This document shows positions 48,133-58,215 of a stretch of 64,000 nt of DNA, piece by piece; within the stretch, counting starts at the first letter, position 1, and the number at the start of each line of letters is the position of its first letter. The stretch spans positions 31,950-95,949 of the forward strand of contig JASHNQ010000041.1 of NCBI GenBank assembly GCA_030041545.1, written 5' to 3'. The notes below the pieces were generated by a model that was not told the DNA's origin, did not search any database, and was given only the letters and a program-made list of their open reading frames with translations. Source of the DNA: a candidate division FCPU426 bacterium. GTDB taxonomy: Bacteria; Oederibacteriota; Muellerivitia; Muellerivitales; Muellerivitaceae. A program made the translations under genes and the position numbers.

Positions 48133-50966
48133 CGGTTCATCCCCGCACGTGCGGGGAACGCGTAATGGTGCATCCTCTCAGGTCGAGCGAGCCCGGTTCA
48201 TCCCCGCACGTGCGGGGAACGCAATAGACCGACCTGAGCTCAACGACCCGTAGGCGGTTCATCCCCGCACGTGCGGGGAACGCCGCTCTCGGCGGAGTTG
48301 TGGAGCCACTCAAGGCGGTTCATCCCCGCACGTGCGGGGAACGCTCGTAGACCGGCGGCGCCGGATCAAGCGGTATCGGTTCATCCCCGCACGTGCGGGG
48401 AACGCCATACATCTGCATATAACGTTCATTGAGCGGAAGGTTCATCCCCGCACGTGCGGGGAACGCAATATCCGAAAGGGGGAATTGGGTCGTCATTTCG
48501 GTTCATCCCCGCACGTGCGGGGAACGCTACGACGTCGACGTCTGGGTGCTTTCGATCGTCGGTTCATCCCCGCACGTGCGGGGAACGCGACCTCGTCTGG
48601 CTCGAAGTGGGCGCTCATGGCGGTTCATCCCCGCACGTGCGGGGAACGCGTGAGGCCGAGGTCTTCGGTGAGGCCAGGGTCGGTTCATCCCCGCACGTGC
48701 GGGGAACGCGTATTCCTTCCAAGTCAAACCACCGAATAAACCGGTTCATCCCCGCACGTGCGGGGAACGCTGTTGACTGTATACCCCTAATCTGACGTAT
48801 AGCGGTTCATCCCCGCACGTGCGGGGAACGCCTTTTTTGTTGGGTCCGGCATTAAGGCTACTTCGGTTCATCCCCGCACGTGCGGGGAACGCGCTTGGTA
48901 GTAGTCGCGTTGCTTGTACCACCACGGTTCATCCCCGCACGTGCGGGGAACGCAACCCGGAGAAAATCGAACACCGCCTTACCCGCGGTTCATCCCCGCA
49001 CGTGCGGGGAACGCTTAAGGCCGCAATCTATTATAAATGCTAATGTCGGTTCATCCCCGCACGTGCGGGGAACGCGATACCACCACAACCTCGAATCTCA
49101 CCTATACCGGTTCATCCCCGCACGTGCGGGGAACGCTTTAAGCTTAACTACTTCATCTAATTGGTAGTCGGTTCATCCCCGCACGTGCGGGGAACGCGGG
49201 TGAATACACAGCTCACCTTCCCACAGCAACGGTTCATCCCCGCACGTGCGGGGAACGCTTACAACCTCCTGAAGAAATTCCATCAAGGCCCGGTTCATCC
49301 CCGCACGTGCGGGGAACGCGATAGAAGCTCTCCGATAATCTGCCCTTTATTCGGTTCATCCCCGCACGTGCGGGGAACGCTCCTTCAGAATTTCCTGAGC
49401 TCCAGGCCCGAACGGTTCATCCCCGCACGTGCGGGGAACGCAAAGCTGGAAAAATCAGAGAAGGAGAAAATGCCGGTTCATCCCCGCACGTGCGGGGAAC
49501 GCTTACCCCCTCCCCCCCCCTCCCCCTCCCTTCCCGGTTCATCCCCGCACGTGCGGGGAACGCGTTATAAAAGTGAAGGGGGTAAGAGAGAAGCCCGGTT
49601 CATCCCCGCACGTGCGGGGAACGCATGTTAGCTATGTGAAGAAAGGGCGACATCGACGGTTCATCCCCGCACGTGCGGGGAACGCGCTTTATCACCGTCC
49701 GATATGGCTTGATTGAGCGGTTCATCCCCGCACGTGCGGGGAACGCGTCAATACCGCCTTTCGGGATAGCCCTTGCAGCGGTTCATCCCCGCACGTGCGG
49801 GGAACGCTAAGCATGGTCTTACGCTATCCGAGATTATGGCGGTTCATCCCCGCACGTGCGGGGAACGCTTAAATTTAGCAAGGGACGAACGCTTCAAAAC
49901 CGGTTCATCCCCGCACGTGCGGGGAACGCTCGGGCCGGGTGAAGAACCGGGCCACCACGATCGGTTCATCCCCGCACGTGCGGGGAACGCTTAAATTTAG
50001 CAAGGGACGAACGCTTCAAAACCGGTTCATCCCCGCACGTGCGGGGAACGCAAGTTTCTATGGCGGGCGGGCCTAGTTTCACTCGGTTCATCCCCGCACG
50101 TGCGGGGAACGCAAGTTTCTATGGCGGGCGGGCCTAGTTTCACTCGGTTCATCCCCGCACGTGCGGGGAACGCCAATTGAAATGTATAGGGCCAACCCCC
50201 ACCATCGGTTCATCCCCGCACGTGCGGGGAACGCTTTTACTTTAAAAATTTTCAGGTCCAATTCCCCGGTTCATCCCCGCACGTGCGGGGAACGCTGGAC
50301 CTGCGCCCCGTTGATAACCAGCGTGTCCGGTTCATCCCCGCACGTGCGGGGAACGCACGACCAACGTTACGGGCCTTAATTCCATGGCCGGTTCATCCCC
50401 GCACGTGCGGGGAACGCATTCGCAAGGTAAAGGCTGTTGGCCTGCCCCACGGTTCATCCCCGCACGTGCGGGGAACGCCGAAACCCACGCCGCCGCCGCC
50501 GGTTCCGATACGGTTCATCCCCGCACGTGCGGGGAACGCTCTATGGTCATATCGCTGAAACAACGGACGATCGGTTCATCCCCGCACGTGCGGGGAACGC
50601 GTTACCTCCTAGATAAAAATGGCCAGAAGGCTCGGTTCATCCCCGCACGTGCGGGGAACGCCGAATATCATCCCGTGGGAGGACAGTTTCAATCGGTTCA
50701 TCCCCGCACGTGCGGGGAACGCATTCACATAAAGAGTCTTCGTAAAGAACCGAGCGGTTCATCCCCGCACGTGCGGGGAACGCATGCCCTCAATACGCAC
50801 GCGATATGAATAACGCGGTTCATCCCCGCACGTGCGGGGAACGCTTTAGCACAAGATACAGTCGATTGCTACTCGTCGGTTCATCCCCGCACGTGCGGGG
50901 AACGCCACATTAGTAGCGTCAATGATTGATGTTGCGACGGTTCATCCCCGCACGTGCGGGGAACGC
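48133..50966 (-). CRISPR. Type I-E CRISPR array, 47 repeats and 46 spacers
   Basis: The 29-base repeats are identical and contain the stem CCCCGC-ACGT-GCGGGG. They are spaced 61 bases apart (32-base spacers) except for one 31-base spacer at 48650-48680. On the minus strand the repeat reads GCGTTCCCCGC…ATGAACCG, the orientation of E. coli I-E repeats, so transcription runs from the cas2 side. Spacers 49869-49900 and 49991-50022 are identical, as are 50052-50083 and 50113-50144. One spacer (49503-49534) is nearly all C and T. Even the distal repeat at 48133 shows no decay. Confidence 0.97.
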
Positions 50967-51024
50967 ACTACAAAATGGCCCTTTAACGCGTCAGTTTTCC
51001 GCCAAACGGCTCGGTAGATCAAAT
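50967..51024 (-). promoter_or_regulatory. CRISPR leader (proximal part)
   Basis: This is the 58-base gap between cas2 and the first, leader-proximal repeat. It is inferred to be the leader from array orientation and from its position next to cas2, as in other I-E loci. It is short, so the leader probably extends into the 3' end of cas2. Confidence 0.6.
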
Positions 51025-52273
<1,249 letters not shown>

Positions 52274-52294
52274 TTTCCAGTCTTTTCCACGACA

Positions 52295-52323
52295 TTGACA
52301 AAGTAGCTACCGGTAGCTACCAT
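52295..52323 (+). promoter_or_regulatory. Promoter with palindromic operator for the Phd/VapC-type module
   Basis: TTGACA (52295-52300) and TACCAT (52318-52323) are 17 bases apart. The perfect 18-base palindrome GTAGCTACCGGTAGCTAC (52303-52320) lies between and over the -10. This fits autorepression by an antitoxin/toxin complex. The site is only 30-47 bases upstream of the cas1 start on the other strand. Confidence 0.75.
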
Positions 52324-52329
52324 TAGAAC

Positions 52330-52620
52330 ATGAAAGCCATTGGGATTAAAAACCTTAAAAACCACCTGAGCGAATATGTCCGTCTGGCCTCCTCCGGAGA
52401 AACCGTGCTGGTAACCGAGCGCGACAGGGTGGTGGCGGAATTGGTTCCGCCCCAATCCGGCCGTGCCCCGCAGGCCCCGGACGCCCTGCTGGCCGACGCC
52501 GTCCGCAAAGGATGGCTGACCCCTCCACTCCTGAAAGGCGCGCCCCTTCCTCCCCGCAGGCCCGAAATACCTTTGCGGAAGCTGTTGGCCGATCTGGACG
52601 AGGACCGGTCCGACCGTTGA
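52330..52620 (+). CDS. Phd/YefM-family antitoxin
   Basis: This 96-aa protein has an N-terminal Phd/YefM DNA-binding fold (IGIKNLKNHLSEYVRLASSG, ETVLVTERDRVVAEL). A Pro/Arg-rich middle and an acidic C-terminal helix (LRKLLADLDEDRSDR) follow, expected to block the toxin. Its ATG is almost at the predicted transcription start, with no clear ribosome site. It overlaps the PIN toxin by four bases. Confidence 0.88.
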   Translation: MKAIGIKNLKNHLSEYVRLASSGETVLVTERDRVVAELVPPQSGRAPQAPDALLADAVRKGWLTPPLLKGAPLPPRRPEIPLRKLLADLDEDRSDR

Positions 52621-53003
52621 TCTACGTCGAAACTTCCGTCATTCTGGCCCGAATCTTCGCGGAAGACCGGGTTCCCCCGGATTCTTTCTGGAACGAGACC
52701 CTGGTTTCCAGCCGGTTGACTGAATATGAGGTTTTTAACCGCCTCCACTCCCGCCGTTCGGGGGAAAACCGCCTGGAAGAAGCCCGTTCGCTTTTGGGCC
52801 AAGTGGCCCTCAGCGAACTTTCCCAGCCCATCCTTGCCCGGGCCCTGGAGCCCTTTCCCCTTCCGGTGCGCACGCTGGACGCCCTTCACCTGGCTTCTTT
52901 TCATTTCCTCTCGGCAATGGACGCCAAGCTGTCCCTGGCCACTTATGACCAACGACTTTCCGAAGCTGCCCATAAAATGAAGTTCCGGCTCCATCCCCTT
53001 TAA
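52617..53003 (+). CDS. vapC: PIN-domain toxin (VapC family)
   Basis: This 128-aa putative ribonuclease begins at a TTG overlapping the antitoxin stop (TTGA), giving MIYVETSVILARIF. PIN acidic residues are visible in YVETS (a Glu in place of the usual Asp), in the Glu of SRLTEYEVFN and in TLDALHLA; LATYDQRL adds the fourth. The substitution of YxDTS by YVETS occurs in some family members, but activity should not be assumed. It ends four bases into the convergent winged-helix gene. Confidence 0.85.
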   Translation: MIYVETSVILARIFAEDRVPPDSFWNETLVSSRLTEYEVFNRLHSRRSGENRLEEARSLLGQVALSELSQPILARALEPFPLPVRTLDALHLASFHFLSAMDAKLSLATYDQRLSEAAHKMKFRLHPL

Positions 53004-53491
53004 TTCCCGGCCCCTTGCCGCTCCTGGGGCGGGTCCTTCGTGAGGCGGTAGCGCACGTACTTACCCCCTCCCACCCGTTCCAGCCGCTTTTCGTGCAGGA
53101 TCCGATAGTAATGGCCCAGGGAGAAATAGTTGTCGCCCTTCCGGGTATTTCCCTGGCAAAGGTCCAAAAGCCGGTTCAGGTTATAGATCAAGGTGCTTTT
53201 AGGCAGGCCCAGTTCACGGGCCATATCCCCCGGGGAAACCTCTCCCCCCCGCTCAAGGCAATCGACTATTTTTTTCCAATATTCGACGGCTTCCTCACGG
53301 GTGCGCCTTCCCTTTTTCCGGTTGAGGTAGGCCTCTGTCCTGGGTTTAGGGGCCTTGACTGGAGTAATGGGGGGGCTGGGCTCCACAGCCGGGGTTTCAA
53401 TAGGGGCTTCCGGCTTAACCGACTGCGCCGATGGCTTTCCCCAACCCAGTAACCGCTTGAGGAAACCCTGTTTAAGTGGTTCTTCCACCAT
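53000..53491 (-). CDS. Winged-helix-like protein of unknown function
   Basis: This 163-aa protein has a Pro/Ala/Lys-rich N-terminal ~55 residues. It is followed by a helix-turn-helix region (VSPGDMARELGLPKSTLIYN, LNRLLDL) and a basic wing (RVGGGKYVRYRLTKD). It looks like a DNA-binding regulator. It is convergent with and overlaps the PIN toxin by four bases. A block of palindromes lies upstream of it. No family name is offered. Confidence 0.65.
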   Translation of the reverse strand: MVEEPLKQGFLKRLLGWGKPSAQSVKPEAPIETPAVEPSPPITPVKAPKPRTEAYLNRKKGRRTREEAVEYWKKIVDCLERGGEVSPGDMARELGLPKSTLIYNLNRLLDLCQGNTRKGDNYFSLGHYYRILHEKRLERVGGGKYVRYRLTKDPPQERQGAGN

Positions 53492-53513
53492 AAGATTTCA
53501 TCCTTTCCTCTTC

Positions 53514-53663
53514 CTCACGTCCAAATATGTTCGTGTTCGAAACATTATTGGACGTGAGATTTGCCACTGATCGTTAGGCCAATAGAATTCACTGGAAATC
53601 CGCTTGATACACCCGTTCCTTGCGTCCAAATAAGTTCGCATTGCGAACATATTTGGACGTGAG
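53514..53663. repeat. Two related palindromes sharing CGTCCAAATA
   Basis: The first palindrome (53514-53558) has outer arms ctcacgtccaa / ttggacgtgag. The second (53623-53659) has 18-base arms with two interruptions. Both carry cgtccaaata and ttcg units. They lie between the DUF1016 gene and the winged-helix gene and may be operators, terminators or dispersed repeats. Confidence 0.7.
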
Positions 53664-53685
53664 AAATCAGCGAAAACATTGATAT

Positions 53686-54813
53686 TCACACCCGATACAA
53701 CGCCCGGCCCTCCATGAGCCGCTGGGCTTTCATGATCTCCTGAGCCAAGGTGTCCTCATCGGGCAGGGCCATGCGGTATTCGGCGGCCAAAACCTTGTTG
53801 GGCAGGCCGTCCAAGGCGTATTTCGCCACAGCCTCGTCCCTTTGGGCGCACAAAATCAGGCCCACCGGCGGGTTTTCCCCCTCCCGTGTCCAATGTTCCC
53901 TGGCGTAATTAAGGTACAGGTGCATCTGGCCCGCGTCGGCATGGGTGAACTTGCCCAATTTCAGGTCGACCACCACCAGGCAGCGCAGCTTGCGGTGGAA
54001 AAACAAAAGGTCCACCCGATACCATTCTTCCCCCACCCTGAGCCGTTTCTGGCGGCCCACGAAGGCGAAATCCCCGCCCAATTCCATCAGGAAATGCTCC
54101 AACTGGCGGATCAGGGCCTCTTCCAGGTCGTTCTCGGAATACTCATCCTTGAGATCCAGGAACTCCAGGACATAGGGGTCTTTAAACTCGCCCTCGGTCG
54201 CCGATTCCTGCCTCACGGGGGCTTTCCTCCCCTTGCGCAGCATGGCCTGCTTGTTCCGGGACATGGCCGTGCGCTCGTAGAACAGGCTGGAAACCTGCCG
54301 GTCCAACTGCCTGACGCTCCAGCCGCCCCGCAGGGCTTCGGTTTCATAGAATTGCCTGGCTTTGGGGTTTTCCACGGAAAGCAGGCGCACGTAATGGGAC
54401 CAGGAAAGCGGGAACCGGTCGGCTAAGGCGCGGAGGGTATCCGGCTGGCCTAATTTTGCAGACACCGTCTGCAAAATTAGGGAATCGGTCTTGTCGTCCG
54501 GGGAGGATGATTTGAGAGACAGCGTCTCTCGAATTGACTCAGTGGGATACGCCAAGTAAAAATCACGAAAATGACCGAGATTAAACCTAGAAAACCCCCT
54601 CCCAAACTGGGCCGTCAGGTCAGCGGATAGCCGCTCCAACAAGGTTTCTCCGTATTCCGCCCGTGTTTTACCACCCTGCTCAAACTCGACGATTTGCCGC
54701 CCAATCAGCCAATAGGTGGCGGTCATGACCGAGTTGACGGCCCTGGCCGAGGCCTTGCGCGCCTCGGCCAGGTACCCGGCGACTTCCTTCAGGAGGGAAC
54801 CGTAATTTTTCAT
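53686..54813 (-). CDS. DUF1016 (YhcG-type) PD-(D/E)XK nuclease
   Basis: This 375-aa protein has the N-terminal DUF1016 helical domain (NSVMTATYWLIGRQIVEFEQ, FGRGFSRFNLGHFRDFY, WSHYVRLLSV) and a C-terminal nuclease core. The catalytic pattern is EALIRQLEHFLMELG, then YRVDLLFFHRKLRCLVVVDL with D-x-K as VDLKLGKF. Members are linked to defence and mobile elements. Between the domains lie two in-frame hairpins, at 54450-54480 and 54514-54530, coding QTVSAKL and RETLSLK. It is divergent from the DUF433 gene. Confidence 0.9.
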   Translation of the reverse strand: MKNYGSLLKEVAGYLAEARKASARAVNSVMTATYWLIGRQIVEFEQGGKTRAEYGETLLERLSADLTAQFGRGFSRFNLGHFRDFYLAYPTESIRETLSLKSSSPDDKTDSLILQTVSAKLGQPDTLRALADRFPLSWSHYVRLLSVENPKARQFYETEALRGGWSVRQLDRQVSSLFYERTAMSRNKQAMLRKGRKAPVRQESATEGEFKDPYVLEFLDLKDEYSENDLEEALIRQLEHFLMELGGDFAFVGRQKRLRVGEEWYRVDLLFFHRKLRCLVVVDLKLGKFTHADAGQMHLYLNYAREHWTREGENPPVGLILCAQRDEAVAKYALDGLPNKVLAAEYRMALPDEDTLAQEIMKAQRLMEGRALYRV

Positions 54814-54905
54814 AGCTTCCTCTCAACAGCTAAAGATATTGTCCCTTCCCAGCCTTTCCCCCTCCGCTGATTCCATAATCGGCGGAAAAATGTTATCATC
54901 CGGTC

Positions 54906-55148
54906 ATGATCGATTATCGGAAACATATCCTGCGCAATCCCAAAATATGCGGCGGTGAGCCGGTCATCCGGGGCACCAGGGTCACCCTTCGAACCCTGCT
55001 TGCCTCCTTGGCGGGCGGTTCCCAACCAAAGGACATCCTGCGCGATTTCCCATCGCTAAAGGAAAAGGACATCCGCGCCGTCATCGCCTTCGCGGCGGCT
55101 TCCGCCGAGGAAGACCTGCCCCTCCCGCCCATCCCCTCTGTTCGTTAA
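54906..55148 (+). CDS. DUF433 antitoxin-like protein
   Basis: This 80-aa protein matches DUF433: HILRNPKICGGEPVIRGTRV, then LASLAGGSQPKDILRDFPSL. Such proteins are the antitoxin partners of DUF5615 PIN-like proteins. It is followed after three bases by exactly such a gene. The winged helix is likely to bind its own promoter. Confidence 0.88.
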   Translation: MIDYRKHILRNPKICGGEPVIRGTRVTLRTLLASLAGGSQPKDILRDFPSLKEKDIRAVIAFAAASAEEDLPLPPIPSVR

Positions 55149-55151
55149 ACC

Positions 55152-55514
55152 ATGAAAATCAAGTTGGACGAGAATATCCCCGCCCGGCTTATTCCTATTT
55201 TGGTTTCCCTGGGCCACCCCACGGACACCGTCCACCAAGAAGGGCTCACAGGCAAACCCGACCCAAGGGTTATCAAAACAGCCCGGAACGAAAACCGCTT
55301 CTTCATCACCCAAGACTTGGATTTCTCAGACGCCCGCCAGTTGCCTTCCAGCGGCCATCCGGGCATCCTCCTGGTTCGGCTGAGAAATCCAGACCGGGAG
55401 GAGGTATATCAAAAGCTTAAAACCCTTTTCGAAACCGAAGACGCCACCCAATGGCAAGGCAATTTGGTGGTCGTAACCGACTCGAAAATCCGCGTTTACC
55501 GCCCCAAACATTAG
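55152..55514 (+). CDS. DUF5615 PIN-like toxin
   Basis: This 120-aa protein has the family start (KIKLDENIPARLIPILVSLG). Typical PIN-like acidic motifs follow, an Asp in TVHQEG-x-x-GKPDPRV and in FITQDLDFSDARQ. It forms an operon with the DUF433 gene. It ends 35 bases from the cas6e stop and is convergent with it. Confidence 0.88.
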   Translation: MKIKLDENIPARLIPILVSLGHPTDTVHQEGLTGKPDPRVIKTARNENRFFITQDLDFSDARQLPSSGHPGILLVRLRNPDREEVYQKLKTLFETEDATQWQGNLVVVTDSKIRVYRPKH

Positions 55515-55549
55515 ACCTTCCGCGCAAGCATCAAACCGCACCTAAGCCT

Positions 55550-56224
55550 TTATGCCATTGGCACCACCGAAAGAAGCCCCAACCCCATTGTTTTTCCGTG
55601 TCCAATACCATTGCCAAGGGCCTCCCGGAACTTGACCGGGTCCTTTACTTCCAAAAGACCGTCGAACAAAACCGAAAAGACACGGATGACGCCCCCATTG
55701 TTGCGGTTGCCCCGAAGCATGCCTTCCTGGGACAGGTGGGCCGAAACCGTCGAAAACCCGTGCTGTCCGCCCTTACGGGCCAGCCAGGCCACCTGGTCCT
55801 CTTGCTTGAAGAGCCCTAAACGCTTGCCGTTTCGGATGTCCGTCTTGCTGGGGTTGGCTTTTAACCGGTACCGGAATCTTTTGCCCGGACTTAAAGCGGC
55901 TAAGCCCAACCGGTCCGCCAGGTCAATGGCAGGGTCCGGCTCCCCGGCCAACCAGTCCTCAACGCCGATACTGGACCAATTCGGCTTGGACCGGCTTTGG
56001 ATCAACAGGCGGGGATTGCCCTTTTCATCGACTTCCGACTCCAAGCGCCAAAGGTATTCCCCGGCGGGGCATTTTTGGTCGGGCGGGCTAAAGGCCCGGC
56101 AAAGGGTCGAATGCATCTGATAAGGGTCGGCTATGTCCCGCCGGGCTTCCTTACAGCGGAGGTTGAGGTAAAGCCTATGCAGGAATATAGACTTCTCCTT
56201 CAAGGGTGTCTCGGTCACCATCAT
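55550..56224 (-). CDS. cas6e: Cas6e (CasE) pre-crRNA endonuclease
   Basis: This 224-aa protein cuts the array transcript at the base of each repeat hairpin and remains in Cascade. It has a ferredoxin-like fold: N-terminal strand FLHRLYLNLRCKEARRD, the expected catalytic His in YQMHSTLCRAF, and the C-terminal Gly-rich loop GIGHGKTMGLGLLSV. The start overlaps the cas5e stop by four bases. It is the last gene of the interference operon, and the inserted toxin-antitoxin block begins just beyond it. Confidence 0.94.
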   Translation of the reverse strand: MMVTETPLKEKSIFLHRLYLNLRCKEARRDIADPYQMHSTLCRAFSPPDQKCPAGEYLWRLESEVDEKGNPRLLIQSRSKPNWSSIGVEDWLAGEPDPAIDLADRLGLAALSPGKRFRYRLKANPSKTDIRNGKRLGLFKQEDQVAWLARKGGQHGFSTVSAHLSQEGMLRGNRNNGGVIRVFSVLFDGLLEVKDPVKFREALGNGIGHGKTMGLGLLSVVPMA

Positions 56225-56841
56225 TCTTTACCTCCACTAAATCTAATCTGTATTGATCTTGGTTTGAACTGACGCTCAGCAAAATTGACTGGCCAGTCAT
56301 TCTGTGTTCTTTCCCCGTCCTGCGTCTCCAAGGCTATTCGCGTTTTACCGTCGCCCAAGAACAAACGATCTTCCAAGGTACCAGCCTCCGGGCGGTCGTC
56401 AGGGCGAAGTGGAGGAACAGCCAGGGGGAACGCCTTGCGGCCAAGGAACAAAGGCCACACGGGGTTGCGCAACGCATCGGCGATCTCATCGAGCAGGCCC
56501 TTATTTTCTGATTGCAACCCAACGGTAAATGAGGCATCAGCCAGGTAATCCCGATAAGACACGACAGTTTCACCTTCGCTACCATCCGCCTTGATGACGT
56601 TAAGCGCGGTATGGTAGTCGCGTTCAGGTCGTCCATCCTCGTCCACTCGCACCGCCATTCGAATCACATCGAACCGCGAGAGATTCTCTCCCCGCGCGAT
56701 ACCCATGGCGGCGCAGATCAGGCCGACCACTCCACTACGGGTAGGCTCCAGGGCAGTGTCGCGGTAGTCAAACCTGCTCCGGTAACCCCATGACTGCATA
56801 GGGCCTTTCAGTTGAAAAAGAAGGGTATAGTGCTGATTCAT
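56221..56841 (-). CDS. cas5e: Cas5e (CasD), Cascade subunit
   Basis: This 206-aa protein binds the 5' handle of crRNA in type I-E Cascade. The N-terminus (LLFQLKGPMQSWGYRSRFDY, then RDTALEPTRSGVVGLICAAM) is diagnostic. The length is slightly below the usual ~225. It is five bases after cas7e and overlaps cas6e, so it is within one transcript. Confidence 0.94.
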   Translation of the reverse strand: MNQHYTLLFQLKGPMQSWGYRSRFDYRDTALEPTRSGVVGLICAAMGIARGENLSRFDVIRMAVRVDEDGRPERDYHTALNVIKADGSEGETVVSYRDYLADASFTVGLQSENKGLLDEIADALRNPVWPLFLGRKAFPLAVPPLRPDDRPEAGTLEDRLFLGDGKTRIALETQDGERTQNDWPVNFAERQFKPRSIQIRFSGGKE

Positions 56842-56846
56842 GGTTT

Positions 56847-58211
56847 TTATGCCTCCATGACCATTTCAATGGCTTTCTTGGCGTTTTCCTTGACACAGTC
56901 ACGAAGACCGTTCAGACGACCTTTTTTATCTTCATCATCAGTATCAATAATGTGAAAGCATGAAACTTTCTGAACTCCCTGATCCCCATAGACACCCTTT
57001 ATATCATCCCAATGTCTCGTCAAGGCGGCCACTGACAACCCTACCAAATCATCGTCATCTTTTTTGGGGCGGATGGGTGTGGCAAAAGCATTGGCAAGCG
57101 AGATAGGCACGCCTTTTTGCCTTCTAACGAACAACCCGAAAGAGGGAAGATTCTGGGCTGCGAAAGAGTTTTGCTTGCCGGTGGGGATGGCGTAAATCAT
57201 AGCCTCAAGAAACACCTCAATGACTTTATCGGCCTCCGAATAATCCCCGGCCTCAAGATTCTGCACCCAGTTGCCGTTTTTACGCTCGGTCTTGCGCGAA
57301 AGATTCCTGGCGAGTTGGTCGCGGTCCACCAAGGCATAACGGTAATAGCAGGCGCTGTTGAAGCCCACGACACCCATCATTCCAGCGCCGGTTTCTTCAG
57401 CCGGATTCAGGTCATCCACCGCAGTGTAGAAATCCATCTCCATATCTACCTTATGTGTGGAAATAGGATGGGCGACCTGGCAGGCACCATCGGTGTTGCG
57501 GCCAGGTTGCTCGGCAAGCATGCGTCCAAAAAGGGCAATATCCGCTGAAACTTTCGCTTTCTCTATTCGATCTTGGATATCATCTACCGGTTTGAGACTT
57601 GGCCTTTTTTCTTTCTTCTTCTTTTCACCGGTCTCTTCAACATCACTATCTGCCCCCTCAGGCTCTGCCTGTTCTACAGAATTTTCTTTCTCAGCGTTTT
57701 TATCATCGAAAACTCGTATCGTCTTGATAATTGAAGCGATGCCTTCGACGATTTCCTTGTCCTTTTTCCCTTTTTTGGATATTTCCTTATCGTCCCAGAG
57801 TTCCTTAACTGCCTGCGCGCATACAGCTACTTCTTCGGGGCTAATAAAAATTAGGACATTCGTATTTTCCGGTTTCTTTTTATCTTGAGCGGCGTAATAC
57901 GCATTCGTAAAAATGCGAATCCCTTCTTTCTGGTCCGTCTCGTCAGTGACTTTCTTCTTAAATTCCTGATCTTGGGAAAGATTGTCATAAATCATTTGCT
58001 GAAGTTTTTTTGTCCTTTCTCCGACTGTGGCGGTGCCCCGCTCTCGCCACCATTCCCGGACCGCGTGTTTCCCACATTGGCTTGAAATCCGCGCACGCCG
58101 CACGTTTCCAAAATAAGCGCTTTTCGGCTGGCCTGTTTCATCTCGGTTCAGGTTGGATGGAGCGAAATTTTGGATCAAATGCACCTCGATTTTGACGCCT
58201 GAATCATTCAT
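56847..58211 (-). CDS. cas7e: Cas7e (CasC/Cse4), Cascade backbone, with charged insert
   Basis: This 454-aa protein forms the repeating Cascade backbone. Key parts are IEVHLIQNFAPSNLNRDETG, YFGNVRRARISSQCGKHAVR, HPISTHKVDMEMDFYTAVDD and GFNSACYYRYALVDRDQL. The family usually has ~350-380 residues. The extra length includes a highly charged stretch at about residues 170-208 (DNA 57588-57704), rich in Glu, Lys and Asp. The ATG at 58211 follows AGGAGG; the frame is open far upstream but that part overlaps cse2. Confidence 0.93.
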   Translation of the reverse strand: MNDSGVKIEVHLIQNFAPSNLNRDETGQPKSAYFGNVRRARISSQCGKHAVREWWRERGTATVGERTKKLQQMIYDNLSQDQEFKKKVTDETDQKEGIRIFTNAYYAAQDKKKPENTNVLIFISPEEVAVCAQAVKELWDDKEISKKGKKDKEIVEGIASIIKTIRVFDDKNAEKENSVEQAEPEGADSDVEETGEKKKKEKRPSLKPVDDIQDRIEKAKVSADIALFGRMLAEQPGRNTDGACQVAHPISTHKVDMEMDFYTAVDDLNPAEETGAGMMGVVGFNSACYYRYALVDRDQLARNLSRKTERKNGNWVQNLEAGDYSEADKVIEVFLEAMIYAIPTGKQNSFAAQNLPSFGLFVRRQKGVPISLANAFATPIRPKKDDDDLVGLSVAALTRHWDDIKGVYGDQGVQKVSCFHIIDTDDEDKKGRLNGLRDCVKENAKKAIEMVMEA

Positions 58212-58215
58212 GTTC

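Noticed and set aside
48081..50809. Open frames of 70-150 codons through the CRISPR array (repeated SSPHVRGT and RFIPARAGN)
   Set aside because: They are translations of the repeat and have no ribosome site; the period is the array's 61 bases.
53498..53689. A 63-codon minus-strand frame with two RTYLD-type units
   Set aside because: The units are translations of the two palindromes; there is no start signal or known domain.
54810..55025. A minus-strand frame overlapping the DUF433 gene
   Set aside because: It is antisense to a clear DUF433 coding sequence and has no motif.
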